Shown: positions 28,375 through 37,713 of the stretch, piece after piece
Position numbering within the stretch: position 1 is the first letter of the stretch
Layout of the letters: the number at the start of each line of letters is the position of its first letter
Assembly: GCA_949948835.1 (NCBI GenBank)
Contig: CATLHF010000006.1
Location: 1-64,000, forward strand
DNA from: an uncultured Clostridia bacterium
Lineage (GTDB): Bacteria > Bacillota > Clostridia > TANB77 > CAG-508
Direction of reading: 5' to 3'
Length of the DNA stretch: 64,000 nt
Position numbers and translations under genes: made by a program
Notes under the pieces: model-generated
Database searches by the model: none
What the model was told of the DNA's origin: nothing
The model's input: the letters and a program-made list of their open reading frames with translations, nothing else

Positions 28375-30717
28375 TTGAAAGTGGTGAAAAATTTGCTAAA
28401 ATATATTGATAAATTTTTAAAATGGTTAGGTACTGACAGAAATACTTTTGTCACATATATATTAACACTTGCTACTATTTATGTCATGGTAGATAGGATT
28501 GTAGAATTAATGCTATTATTTTTTACAGGAATAGGAGTTTCTTATTGGGGACCAATCACTTATACATTAGCTCTTGCCTGCCCTGTATTTGCATTTTTAT
28601 TCTCTGGTTCTTCCAGTTTTGCAAAATCCTATTGGACAAAGGTATGTTTCTTATATACTTATTGTGTAAGTTTATATGTAGTAGGAATTTCAATGGCTGT
28701 ACAATGGATTAATGGTGGCTTATGGTTATTACTTGTTTCCCTTCCAAATTATACAACCATTGTTACTGAATTTTCGGATCTAATTCGACCAGCATTCCAA
28801 TCAATTGCACTTTACTTACCACTTGTTACTTTCTATCCATTATTTAAATGGTTATTTACAGGACTTAATGAAAACAAAGATATTCGTGATGGTATCAATG
28901 ATTATGCTGGTATCGATTTATCTGATAAAAAAGTTGGCATGGGACCATATACTTGTGAGAATGTTCTTTGTCGTGATAAAATAAAGGGGCATCTTGCAAA
29001 AATTCCAGAAGCAAGAAGATTTGACCCTGCATTAATCGTTGGTTACTCTGGGACTGGAAAAACAACCATGGTATTTGAACCAATGATTGCAAGAGATATG
29101 GAAAAGAAAAACTTTTTTAAGGAAGTTTCAAAAGAAATGGGATTTACTGCATTAAAAACAGGAATCGCACATTTAAATCTTCCTTATGATAATACTTACT
29201 TGAATGAAAATTTTAGTTTAACTATGTTAACACCAACTTCTGGTAAAGAAGGCGTATATAAAGCCTATATGAAGAAAATGATTTATAGTGATAAAGGTAC
29301 CTCTGGTTCTATTTATCGCGATTTAGGCATTACCCACATTTCTTCAGAAATTGACTCTACAAAACGTATGCTAGATGTTGCAAAAAATTATAACCTTAAG
29401 GTTAATTTAGTAGATCCAGGAGATCCTAATTCAATTGGTTTAAATCCATTTGTTTTTGATGAACCTTCTCTTACTGCTGTTGCAGTTTCTAGTGTAATAC
29501 GTGGTATGTACAACACAACCCATACTGGTGACAATGAAACTTATCGAGAAAATTCTGCAGCTCAAGCAGTTGAGAACTTATCTATTTTGCTAAAAGTTAT
29601 GTATCCACGTTTACATGATGGTTTGCTACCTAATTTAGAAGATATGTTAAAATTATTAAATGATTTTGATTTAGTAGAAGATATGTGCCATAAAATGGAA
29701 GAAATACCAGAACTTGCTGAAGAATATTCTTTACAACTTGGTTACTTTAAGAAAAACTTTTATCGTGATGGTGAAGTAAGACAAGAAACACAAAAATATG
29801 TATATTCTGCTATCACAGAATTAGATAATTTACTAAGAATTTCTCACGTAAGAAATATTTTATGTAATAGAACAAACAATATTGATTTCGATAAAATGCT
29901 TGCAAATGGCGAAGTAACTTTAGTTTGTACAAGACGTGGAGATTTAGGAGCTACTGCTCATAAAGCATTTGGACTATTCTTTATTTTACTAATGCAATTT
30001 GCTGTACTTAGAAGACCTGGAAGTGAATTTACAAGAATCCCTCATTTCTTCTATGTAGATGATTTTGCAGACTTCCTTGGTCCTGCTACAGAAAGCTTGT
30101 ATACGATTTATCGAAAATACCATGTAGGAACCATGATTTCTATACAAAACCTTTCTCAACTAGGTTTTAAAGGACAATCCAAATACCGTGATTCCATTTT
30201 AACAAATGCCACAACAAAATTAGTATTTGGTGGTTTAACCCGTGAAGAAAGTGAAGTTTGGGAAAAAGAATTTAATGATCATAGAGAATGGTTATATAAT
30301 GTAACTTATAATGCTGATAAGGTTGAATATGATTCTAAGATTAGTAATCCAAAATGGGATTGGAAAGCGAATATTAAAGCTGGAAAATTACAAGCGCTTG
30401 GTTTTAAAATGTGTGCTTATGTGTACAAAGATTTAAAGGGTAAAAACCAATTTGGTGATGGTAAAGTTGATTTTATGGAGGCAAAATATAAAGAACCTCA
30501 TCCTGGTAAAAACTATGATTTTGCAAGATTTACAAATGGTATTGCAGAAGAAAATACCATTACTAAAAAGAAAAAAGTTGACTTAATAAAAGAAGATTAT
30601 CATAGAGATGCTCGAGGTGATATTGATCCAATTAAGACAGATACATCTGATTCTAGTTATTTATTTGATAATGAAGATGCAATTGTATTTGATTTAAAAA
30701 GAGGAAATAGTAATTAA
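28375..30717 (+). CDS. Orphan VirD4/TraG-like coupling ATPase
   Basis: A 780-residue membrane ATPase. Roughly four to five membrane segments occupy residues 25-160. The Walker A loop is GYSGTGKTT at 223-231 and a Walker B-like FFYVDDFADFL follows in the second half. ATTKLVFGGLTREESEVWEKEF is the type IV coupling-protein-like distal motif. Such proteins pump DNA or proteins into a secretion channel, but no relaxase or other channel gene lies next to it, so its partner is unknown. The start is unclear: TTG at 28375 has no ribosome site, and TTG at 28393 follows AAGTGGTG. Neighbours are an XRE regulator (same strand) and a convergent replication-relaxation-like gene. It contains no in-frame CGG. 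Confidence 0.8.
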   Translation: MKVVKNLLKYIDKFLKWLGTDRNTFVTYILTLATIYVMVDRIVELMLLFFTGIGVSYWGPITYTLALACPVFAFLFSGSSSFAKSYWTKVCFLYTYCVSLYVVGISMAVQWINGGLWLLLVSLPNYTTIVTEFSDLIRPAFQSIALYLPLVTFYPLFKWLFTGLNENKDIRDGINDYAGIDLSDKKVGMGPYTCENVLCRDKIKGHLAKIPEARRFDPALIVGYSGTGKTTMVFEPMIARDMEKKNFFKEVSKEMGFTALKTGIAHLNLPYDNTYLNENFSLTMLTPTSGKEGVYKAYMKKMIYSDKGTSGSIYRDLGITHISSEIDSTKRMLDVAKNYNLKVNLVDPGDPNSIGLNPFVFDEPSLTAVAVSSVIRGMYNTTHTGDNETYRENSAAQAVENLSILLKVMYPRLHDGLLPNLEDMLKLLNDFDLVEDMCHKMEEIPELAEEYSLQLGYFKKNFYRDGEVRQETQKYVYSAITELDNLLRISHVRNILCNRTNNIDFDKMLANGEVTLVCTRRGDLGATAHKAFGLFFILLMQFAVLRRPGSEFTRIPHFFYVDDFADFLGPATESLYTIYRKYHVGTMISIQNLSQLGFKGQSKYRDSILTNATTKLVFGGLTREESEVWEKEFNDHREWLYNVTYNADKVEYDSKISNPKWDWKANIKAGKLQALGFKMCAYVYKDLKGKNQFGDGKVDFMEAKYKEPHPGKNYDFARFTNGIAEENTITKKKKVDLIKEDYHRDARGDIDPIKTDTSDSSYLFDNEDAIVFDLKRGNSN

Positions 30718-30718
30718 A

Positions 30719-30747
30719 AAAACAAGGTGTAACGCCTTGTTTTTTAT
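30719..30747 (+). terminator. Terminator of the VirD4/TraG-like gene
   Basis: Stem AACAAGG / CCTTGTT with a 7-base loop, then TTTTTATTT. Confidence 0.9.
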
Positions 30748-30849
30748 TTACTGTTTCAAATTACATCATTCGTATGAATGCCTGGCATGGCATTTATTTA
30801 AATGCATGTTACAATAATTTTACTAATAGAAAAATTAAGGTGATTATAT

Positions 30850-31065
30850 ATGTATTTAAAACGATTGAAAGATTTAAGAGAAGACGCAGATTTAAAACAA
30901 GTAGTAATTGCTAATTTACTTGGAATTACCAGACAACAATATAGTTTGTATGAAACTGGAAAACGTGATATTCCTGCAGAATATATTAAAATTCTTGCAC
31001 GATTTTACGAAACTTCTTGTGATTATATTTTAGAAATGACCAATGAACAAAAAGCATACAAATAA
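30850..31065 (+). CDS. XRE-family transcriptional regulator
   Basis: A 71-residue Cro/CI-type helix-turn-helix protein: LKDLREDADLKQVVIANLLG, then ITRQQYSLYETGKRDIPAEY and a third helix region ending SCDYILEMTN. Little exists outside the DNA-binding domain. It starts about 130 bp after the coupling-ATPase gene, whose terminator lies between, so it has its own promoter. It may control itself or its neighbours; no operator was identified. Confidence 0.92.
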   Translation: MYLKRLKDLREDADLKQVVIANLLGITRQQYSLYETGKRDIPAEYIKILARFYETSCDYILEMTNEQKAYK

Positions 31066-31092
31066 GCACGTATTTTTTAAAATACGTGCTTA
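31064..31092. terminator. Bidirectional terminator between XRE and replication-relaxation genes
   Basis: Stem AAGCACGTATTTT / AAAATACGTGCTT placed between two convergent genes, with T-rich flanks on both sides. Confidence 0.85.
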
Positions 31093-31096
31093 TTTA

Positions 31097-32035
31097 CTAG
31101 TCTAATAATTTAAGTTCAATCTCTTCTATCTTGTATTTGTTGGTTGCTTCATCTAATTTAAATTCGATTAATGTTTTGGCTAATGTTTCATTGTTTTGTC
31201 TTAAATCAGTTGAGAAATATAATTTAATTTGTGGAATTTCAATATTGTTTGTTACAATTGTTCTAAACGATTCTGCCATGTTTTTTTCATCTTCACAAAT
31301 AAAGATTAATTGTGGCATTGCACTAAAGCCAGAATCACCTGGTAAGAAATTTGCATAGAAATCTTGATATAATCTCATTTTTTCTGCTAATTTTTTCTCC
31401 CAATCTTCTTCTCTTCTAATTACTTCAAATAAAAATATAATAGATTTACTATTTTTGGTTAATTTCACACTACCACCTGTTGCTTTAAATGTCTTTCCAA
31501 GACTTTTTGCTGTAATCGTTGGTTTTACTGTGTATTCGTCAAATGCTTTTACTTTTCTTAAATAAGCTAAAATCGTTTGATTTCCAGATAATCTTTTCTT
31601 AATCATAGCTACTGGTTTGGTATTATCTGTTGGTTGCCATTTACATTCAATTTCTTTTGAAGTTAATAAGTATTTACCCATTTTTTCTAGACTATAAATA
31701 CGGTAAATTCCTTTTCCTTCTTCTGAACTAAAATAGTATCTTGTTAAGATTTTTGATTTTACAAGTTGCTCTAATTTGTTATTTAACTTGTCTTGTGATT
31801 TATAATCAATTCCTTTCCAAGTTAAAATTTGGCATAATTGTCTTGATGTAATAAACTCAAATTCATTTACAATTTCTAATATTTTAAAATGTAAATCATT
31901 AATATGTCCAATGTTAATTTTATGAACAATTTGATTCATGGATACATATCCATCTTTTCCGTCAAATATTTTAATTTCACCCTGACGGATTGCAAATGGT
32001 GAACTTTTCGCTTCAATTTGGTTATCTTCAACCAT
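31097..32035 (-). CDS. Replication-relaxation-like winged-helix protein
   Basis: A 312-residue protein. Residues about 45-110 form a winged helix (KILEIVNEFEFITSRQLCQI ... LEQLVKSKILTRYYF), as in the replication-relaxation family (PF13814). This is followed by a nuclease-fold-like C-terminal half (KSIIFLFEVIRREEDWEKKL, PQLIFICEDEKNM). Members occur on mobile elements and near TraG-type ATPases; their role is not well defined. It converges on the XRE gene and lies close to the orphan coupling ATPase, suggesting a shared function. Ribosome site AAAAGGAGG. Confidence 0.65.
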   Translation of the reverse strand: MVEDNQIEAKSSPFAIRQGEIKIFDGKDGYVSMNQIVHKINIGHINDLHFKILEIVNEFEFITSRQLCQILTWKGIDYKSQDKLNNKLEQLVKSKILTRYYFSSEEGKGIYRIYSLEKMGKYLLTSKEIECKWQPTDNTKPVAMIKKRLSGNQTILAYLRKVKAFDEYTVKPTITAKSLGKTFKATGGSVKLTKNSKSIIFLFEVIRREEDWEKKLAEKMRLYQDFYANFLPGDSGFSAMPQLIFICEDEKNMAESFRTIVTNNIEIPQIKLYFSTDLRQNNETLAKTLIEFKLDEATNKYKIEEIELKLLD

Positions 32036-32051
32036 AATAAAACTCCTCCTT

Positions 32052-32855
32052 TTAAATAAAAACTAATTTTACTTTTTTCTTTTCAGGAATAATCTTTCTA
32101 ATGTTAACCTTCACTTGTTGTCCATATTGTATATTTTCTTTATAATCGGCTAGCCCTATTAAATTCGGTTTTAGCTCGACGAAAATACCATTTTTTTGTT
32201 TCTCGGTTTCTCTTGCAATCCCCTCCACAATGTCTCCTTCCGAGAATTCTTTAATGTTATCTTCCCATGTTCCTAGAAGCTCTTTATAAGTCAAAATGAC
32301 TCTTTCTTTACTTCTATCTATATATTTTATCATAACATTGATTTTTTGTCCAATTTTAAATCGTTCTTCTGGAGATTTAATTCTTGCAACCGATATATCT
32401 TCTATATGGAGTAGTCCTGCAACTCCTCCTCCAATTTCTACAAATACTCCATATGGTCTGATATTTTTAACAATACCGCATACGACCATACCAACTTGCA
32501 ATTCATCTTTTACCCAAGATAAAGCATCTTGTCCTACTGCCTTTCTAGAAAGAATAGCAATATCTTCGTTTTTAATATCTTTTACTTTAAATTGTACAAT
32601 TTTATTTACTTTTCCTGCACAAATATTAGGCTTTGGAAAACCTGTTTCATCAATATTAATTGCCTCTACTTCTTCTCTTGGAATAATTCCTTGCATATGA
32701 TTTCCAAGGTCAACATACAAATTGTAATTCGAATCACACTTTGTAACAAGACCATTCATAATTTCACCTGTTCTATATGCTTCATTTAATTCAAACGGTG
32801 TTATTGGCTTCGAAATATTTTCCCATCCTTCTGGAATAAATCTTTGCATTTCCAT
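32052..32855 (-). CDS. S1-domain RNA-binding protein (ribosomal protein S1-like)
   Basis: A 267-residue protein with three S1 repeats. The first is around GEIMNGLVTKCDSNYNLYVD. The second is the clearest (GMVVCGIVKNIRPYGVFVEI, GVAGLLHIEDIS). The third is GDIVEGIARETEKQKNGIFV. It probably binds mRNA or the ribosome. Start chosen at 32855, six bases after AAAGGTGA, rather than at the in-frame ATG at 32891, which has no ribosome site. No in-frame CGG. Confidence 0.85.
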   Translation of the reverse strand: MEMQRFIPEGWENISKPITPFELNEAYRTGEIMNGLVTKCDSNYNLYVDLGNHMQGIIPREEVEAINIDETGFPKPNICAGKVNKIVQFKVKDIKNEDIAILSRKAVGQDALSWVKDELQVGMVVCGIVKNIRPYGVFVEIGGGVAGLLHIEDISVARIKSPEERFKIGQKINVMIKYIDRSKERVILTYKELLGTWEDNIKEFSEGDIVEGIARETEKQKNGIFVELKPNLIGLADYKENIQYGQQVKVNIRKIIPEKKKVKLVFI

Positions 32856-32924
32856 ACTCTCACCTTTTTCTTTGGTAATTTCTATTGTCATTATATAAAT
32901 AAATTTTATAATTGTAAATAACTT

Positions 32925-33641
32925 TTACTCTAATCTTTCGATTTCTTCTTTTTTTAGATATCTCCATTCTCCTATTTTTAAATCCTTTACTGTCAGCTCT
33001 CCTATTTTCGTTCTATGTAATGCCAATACTTTGTAGCCAACTGTTTCACACATTTTACGTACTTGCCTATTTTTCCCTTCATGAATCGTAATTTCTACTC
33101 TTGATGTATTTTTTTGCTCATCTGTTTTTAGTATTTTTACTTTGGCTGGTTTTGTTGTATAATCTTCAATTTCTATTCCCTCTTCTAATTGCTTTTTCGA
33201 AACATTATTAAAAATCCCTCTTAATGTTGCTACATAAGTTTTATTAATTTCATGCTTTGGATGAGTTACTTTATAAACAAATTCTCCATCATTTGTTAAA
33301 ATAAGTGCTCCTGATGTATACATATCTAATCTTCCCACTGGAACAAGCCTTTTACTTACTTTCTTTACAAGTTCTAATACGTTTTTTCTTTCGAATTGGT
33401 CATGAACCGTTGTTACATAATCAATCGGTTTATTTAGCAAAATATATACTTTCTCTTCTTCTTTTTTAATTACCTTTCCATTAAATGTTACATTATCCTT
33501 TTTCACATTTACTTTTACACCTAATTCATTGATGACTTTTCCATTCACTTTTACTTTTCCTTGTATAATTAATTCTTCACATTTTCTTCTTGAAGCAATC
33601 CCGCAGTCTGCCATATATTTTTGTAATCTAACTTCTTCCAT
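32925..33641 (-). CDS. rluB: rRNA pseudouridine synthase, RsuA/RluB family
   Basis: A 238-residue enzyme that isomerises uridine in rRNA. An S4 domain lies at the N-terminus (MEEVRLQKYMADCGIASRRK ... GKVKVNGKVI). The catalytic motif is VGRLDMYTSGALILTNDG with the conserved Asp in RLD. The C-terminus has HEGKNRQVRKMCETVGY, diagnostic of this family. Start placed at the ATG at 33641, behind GGGGGA. It could be RluB- or RsuA-like; family membership is certain, target is not. Its active-site region keeps an ordinary GGA-type context and no CGG occurs in frame, in contrast to the neighbouring rluD. Confidence 0.93.
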   Translation of the reverse strand: MEEVRLQKYMADCGIASRRKCEELIIQGKVKVNGKVINELGVKVNVKKDNVTFNGKVIKKEEEKVYILLNKPIDYVTTVHDQFERKNVLELVKKVSKRLVPVGRLDMYTSGALILTNDGEFVYKVTHPKHEINKTYVATLRGIFNNVSKKQLEEGIEIEDYTTKPAKVKILKTDEQKNTSRVEITIHEGKNRQVRKMCETVGYKVLALHRTKIGELTVKDLKIGEWRYLKKEEIERLE

Positions 33642-33767
33642 GCTATTCCCCCTAATCTGTAACATTTCTTTTCCAGTTTCATATACTACTATATACAAGC
33701 TTTGTTTTTTACTTTCTTTATACTTACCAAAGTATAAAGTTTATATAGATTATCTATCCAATTGATA

Positions 33768-33801
33768 GAAGATACCCCTACGTTTTTAATGGCAGGGGTA
33801 T
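33768..33801. terminator. Hairpin downstream of rluD
   Basis: Stem ATACCCCT / AGGGGTAT with a long loop. Flanked by T-rich sequence only on the plus side, so it may be weak for rluD. Confidence 0.5.
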
Positions 33802-33804
33802 TGT

Positions 33805-34711
33805 TTATTTATTTCGTAATATTTCTAATACTTTTTCAAAATATTGTGGCAATGGTGCTTGTAATTCTAATGTTTTATCTGTAATAGGATGACGAAATAC
33901 AAGCTTATAAGAATGAAGCATTTGTCCTTCTACCCCAAAAGGATTTTTTCCATTAGAATATACCATATCTCCCACAACGGGATAGCCAATATGTGACATA
34001 TGAACACGAATTTGATGAGTTCTTCCTGTTTCGATTTTTACTTCTAATAAGGTGTATCCTTCGAATCGTTCCAATACTTTAAAATGGGTAATTGCATTTT
34101 TTCCATCTTTTGCTACTGCCATTTTCTTTCTATCTTTTGTGCTTCTTGCAATTGGCATATTGATGGTTGCTTCATTTTCTTTTACAACTCCTCTTACTAG
34201 TGCAAGATAAGTTTTACTTACTTCATGATTTTTGATCTGTTCACTTAAATCAATATGTGCTTTATCATTTTTAGCAATTATAATTAATCCGTGATGTATC
34301 TTTATCTAACCTATGAACGATTCCTGGCCTTAGCTCTCCCCCAATACCAGATAACGAATCTTTGCAAATGTTCATAATCGCATTTACTAATGTTCCATCT
34401 GGATTTCCATTTGCCGGATGGACAACCAAACCTTTTTGTTTATTTACAACAATGATATCATTATCTTCATAGATAATATCTAATGGAATATCTTGTGGTT
34501 TCAGTTCTGTGCTTTTCACTTCTATTTCTTCTATTTTAATAACATCTCCTTTTTTTACTTTAAGAGATGGTTTAGCAAATTTTTCATTTACACACACTTT
34601 TTCTTCTTCCATTAATTTTTGCAACCTTGTTCTTGATAAATCTTCACATTTAATAGCAATGAATTTATCTAATCGCATAGCTTCATTTTCTTCAACTACT
34701 ATTGTTCTCAA
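33805..34711 (-). CDS. rluD: RluA/RluD-family pseudouridine synthase, read through a CGG +1 site
   Basis: An S4 domain (MRLDKFIAIKCEDLSRTRLQ) is followed by the pseudouridine-synthase core. The core begins DIIYEDNDIIVVNKQKGLVV and HPANGNPDGTLVNA, and reaches GIVHRLDKDTS. CGG then follows at 34289-34291. Skipping its C gives RLDKDTSGLIIIAKNDKAH, the canonical catalytic loop of the family, and joins the rest: VEIGRTHQIR-type IETGRTHQIRVHMSHIGYPV. The full protein has 301 residues, the normal size. Without the skip the reading frame ends seven codons later. It is in a cluster with tagA-like and lspA genes, all needing the same event. Gene symbol by family; the target rRNA site is not determined. 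Confidence 0.92.
34289..34291 (-). other. CGG +1 recoding site 4 (rluD)
   Basis: Minus strand ACA-TCA-C-GGA-TTA. Zero frame CGG ATT AAT ... TAA. Skipping C restores Gly of the almost invariant RLDKDTSG motif. Confidence 0.88.
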
Positions 34712-34713
34712 AA

Positions 34714-35485
34714 CTAGTTTCTTTCTCCTTTTTTATCAAATCTTCCTTGTGTTTTATCTTTTGCAAATAACAAAGTTAGTATATATTGGGGTAATGCCAT
34801 TTGTCTTACAATTCTACTTGGTTGTCTTAATAATCTCCATAGCCATTCCATTCCTATTTTTTGTATCCATACAGGTGCTCTTTTTATTCTTCCTGCTTCA
34901 TAATCAAATGTTCCACCTTGTCCGTGTTGCAACATCTACTTTTAGTTCTTTTTGATGATGTGCAATCCATTTTTCTTGGTATGGTGCTCCAAGTGCAACA
35001 AATAAGATATTGGGTTGTAGTGTATTAATTTCATCTATGACTTCTTTTTCCTCATTTTCGTTAAAATATCCATGATGAGTTCCCACAATATTAACATTTG
35101 GGAATAATTTAATTAAATTCTTTTTTGTTTCTTCTGCAATTCCTGGCTTACCACCTAATAAGTAAATAGAATATCCTTTTTCATTCGATAATGAAATGAT
35201 TTGTCTAAAATAGCTTTGTCCTGGAATTCTTTCTTTGAATTGTTTATGTTGCATTTTAGCACCAAGCATAACGCCAATGCTATCTGGTGTAGAAAGGCTA
35301 GATTGTTTTAAAATATTAAAAAACTCTTCGTCTTTTTGTGCCATCATAATAAATTCTACATTGGGTGCAAATATCATGTTACAAGATTTATTGCTATTTT
35401 TAATTAGTTCTTCTGTTATTATTCCTGCTTCTTGTTTTGTAACACAATCGATTGGCACTCCTAATATGGTAATTGTTTGTCTCAT
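34714..35485 (-). CDS. WecG/TagA/CpsF-family glycosyltransferase, read through a CGG +1 site
   Basis: Likely transfers N-acetylmannosamine to an undecaprenyl-linked sugar for teichoic-acid-like polymers, by family. Motifs are [46 protein letters not shown] and [17 protein letters not shown]. The N-terminal frame breaks at CGG 34922-34924. Skipping C gives [20 protein letters not shown], the family's conserved Gly-rich end, and adds the last 63 residues ([20 protein letters not shown]). Total 256 residues, normal size. It overlaps lspA by 4 bp (ATGA), so translation is coupled. Confidence 0.9.
34922..34924 (-). other. CGG +1 recoding site 5 (tagA-like gene)
   Basis: Minus strand GCA-ACA-C-GGA-CAA. 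Skipping C gives Gly in the A-T-G-Q-G-G-T-F segment. Confidence 0.85.
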
Positions 35486-35993
35486 TTATTATCCCTTGTC
35501 CTTTTTCTATTTAAAATTTCTTTGTAACTATACATAGCAAACATGAAAGCAAGTATTATCCATCCCAATACGATATATATATCTGCTAAATTAAATACTG
35601 GAAAATGAATACTTGGAAAGATTTGTATAAAATCTACTACTTGTCCTCGAAAAATTCTATCCATAAAGTTTCCGAATCCCTCCGGCTTACTATCATAAAT
35701 AATGCACACATTGTTACTATATCCATTCGATCCTTTTGTAACCAAATAAAGCGCATAATCATACCTAAAACAATTAAATTAGTAACCACAAAAGTAGCTA
35801 TTCCTTTATCTTGTCCTATTCCAAAGGCAATTCCATTATTAAAAACTAATTTAAAGCTTAGTATACTGTTTAATATTTCTACATTAGCATTGGTATGAAT
35901 TGCAATTATTTTTGTAATTTGGTCAATGATTAAAAAAATAATCGCAACTGTAAATACCACTTTTATTTTTTTGTTTTCCCCTTTTTCTTTCAC
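35482..35993 (-). CDS. lspA: Lipoprotein signal peptidase LspA, read through two CGG +1 sites
   Basis: Aspartyl peptidase that removes signal peptides from prolipoproteins in the membrane. The N-terminal part has a membrane segment and [13 protein letters not shown] (catalytic Asp region), then [10 protein letters not shown]. The frame then meets CGG at 35682-35684 and, ten bases later, another at 35672-35674. Skipping both Cs gives [23 protein letters not shown], with the second catalytic region ([14 protein letters not shown]) following. The SGGIGN-DR block is a hallmark of LspA. The resulting 169-residue protein has normal length. Two independent one-base insertions in an enzyme of wide importance, ten bases apart, both at conserved Gly codons, are hard to explain as decay. 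It overlaps the TagA-type gene by 4 bp. Confidence 0.93.
35672..35674 (-). other. CGG +1 recoding site 7 (lspA, second)
   Basis: Minus strand GGG-ATT-C-GGA-AAC. Only visible after site 6 is applied. Skipping C restores the Gly of I-G-N-F-M-D-R. Confidence 0.88.
35682..35684 (-). other. CGG +1 recoding site 6 (lspA, first)
   Basis: Minus strand GTA-AGC-C-GGA-GGG. Skipping C restores the first Gly of the S-G-G-I-G-N motif. Confidence 0.88.
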
Positions 35994-36004
35994 TTTTTTC
36001 CCCT

Positions 36005-37639
36005 TTATTTATTCAATCTTTCGTAAATAACAAAATGATCATCTTTGTATAATTCTTGGTAATTATCGTCCCTACTAATAAACATATTGATTTTTGTATT
36101 ATTTGGTATTAATAGATGAGTAATTTCGTATTTTTTAAATGTATCCTCATAATATCTACCAACACTTGAAGTTTGAAGTACATCTGTAAATACATCTTTT
36201 TCTTTGTCACCATTAAATTCTGGTGTATATAGATCTGCTCTTGAATCTACAAATACTGGTACATCTTGGTATAAGATATAACTTCCGTAATTGTACTCAT
36301 TATATAAGCGCATTTGCTCTATATTAATATTTTCTTTTAGCCATTGCACTGCTTTTACAGGATAATACCTTTCATCAATGTAACTTGCTCCCGCTTTTGG
36401 TTTATATTCTACAACACTAATTAAAATAACAAGTAATATGGTAATAATCGCCCCGAACCCTGTTGTTATTTTTTGCATAAATTTTAAAGTTCCTTCTGGG
36501 TCATATTTATTAAATAAATCGCAAATTAAGCGGTTAATTGAATATACCCCAATTAAAGTAAGCATTGATAACTGTCTTCTAGTCATTAATGCAAGGACAA
36601 TTAATCCCCCAAGCATAAAGAAGTCTTTTAAACGTATTTTTGTATCGGTAAATACAAGTATACTAAGTACAACAGCAAGAATTGCTAAAGTTGCTTGTGA
36701 TTGAATTAATACCATTGGTTGATGCTCATTAATACTTTTAGTTGTATTTCCTTGCATTGTTTTTACAAGATAGGTATATGGGGTATCGCCAAGTGGTGTA
36801 AGTAGTCCTGTTAATAAACAAATGAGTGCAATTACAATTAACCATTTTGTTGCATCAATACGTTCCATTTTAATTTTATATGGATGATTTCTTCTTTCTC
36901 TTTGTTTTTGGGATGCTTGTTTGAAACGTTCTTCTAGTAAATTTACTTTTTCTTGAACCTTTTTAATTTCTTCTTCTTTTCCCTTTAGTTTCTTCATCCT
37001 TACATCATAATATTTTTTCTGTATTTTATAAATTAGATGTGAATCTGCAAGTAAAGCTATTATATATTCTGCAATATATGGTAAGAAAATAACAAAGTAA
37101 AATGGCCATACTGCTAAATGGACATTTGCAATAATAATTGGAATAATCACCAATCCTATCGCATAACGTTTTTTCTTGGTTTCTAAAAAACGTTCTATAA
37201 AATATACAGCAAGTGCAAATAAGATAAATGTAACAAGTTGTGCTCTTGCGGCAATAAATCCTGTTAATATGTACATAACTCCTAATGTTAATAAAAACGA
37301 TACTAATTGATTTTTTACTATCTTTTTGTTAGTTAAATATACTGTAACACCTAATATACAGGCCAGTATAACAGTCGATAAATAAATTCCTGTCATTCCT
37401 CCTGCTTGATAAGTTAAATAAATTCCGACATCGTATAACCAATGAGGATAGGTATATGGTATATCATGAATGGAGAATGGATCATGCATATCAATTTCTC
37501 CACTATTTATAATATGTTCTCCTATTTTTATGGTATAAAATGTGTCATTTTGTAGTGTGATTGGCGTAATTGCAAAACAGAAAATAATAATACATACAAT
37601 GGCAATTACATTAAATTTTGTTTTTGTTTGCTTGTCCAT
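36005..37639 (-). CDS. Polytopic membrane protein of unknown function
   Basis: A 544-residue protein with about 12 membrane segments. A cytoplasmic, strongly charged coiled-coil loop (KKLKGKEEEIKKVQEKVNLL) lies at about residues 215-265. An extracellular C-terminal domain follows (ASYIDERYYPVKAVQWLKEN ... FVDSRADLYTPEF). The pattern resembles GT-C-type glycosyltransferase-like membrane proteins, and the early DMHDPFSI with nearby HWLYDVGIYL would be a possible catalytic loop. I cannot name it with confidence. It starts the run membrane protein-lspA-tagA-rluD, which suggests envelope work. Confidence 0.65.
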   Translation of the reverse strand: MDKQTKTKFNVIAIVCIIIFCFAITPITLQNDTFYTIKIGEHIINSGEIDMHDPFSIHDIPYTYPHWLYDVGIYLTYQAGGMTGIYLSTVILACILGVTVYLTNKKIVKNQLVSFLLTLGVMYILTGFIAARAQLVTFILFALAVYFIERFLETKKKRYAIGLVIIPIIIANVHLAVWPFYFVIFLPYIAEYIIALLADSHLIYKIQKKYYDVRMKKLKGKEEEIKKVQEKVNLLEERFKQASQKQRERRNHPYKIKMERIDATKWLIVIALICLLTGLLTPLGDTPYTYLVKTMQGNTTKSINEHQPMVLIQSQATLAILAVVLSILVFTDTKIRLKDFFMLGGLIVLALMTRRQLSMLTLIGVYSINRLICDLFNKYDPEGTLKFMQKITTGFGAIITILLVILISVVEYKPKAGASYIDERYYPVKAVQWLKENINIEQMRLYNEYNYGSYILYQDVPVFVDSRADLYTPEFNGDKEKDVFTDVLQTSSVGRYYEDTFKKYEITHLLIPNNTKINMFISRDDNYQELYKDDHFVIYERLNK

Positions 37640-37691
37640 TTTTTTCTCTCCTTATTTTTCTTTTTTTAGTAGCCTTATTATATCAAAGAAA

Positions 37692-37713
37692 ATAAAAAAA
37701 GCATAGTGCTTTT
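37692..37713 (-). terminator. Terminator of ylmC
   Basis: Stem AAAAAGCA / TGCTTTTT right after the ylmC stop, with a T-run on the minus strand. Confidence 0.8.
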
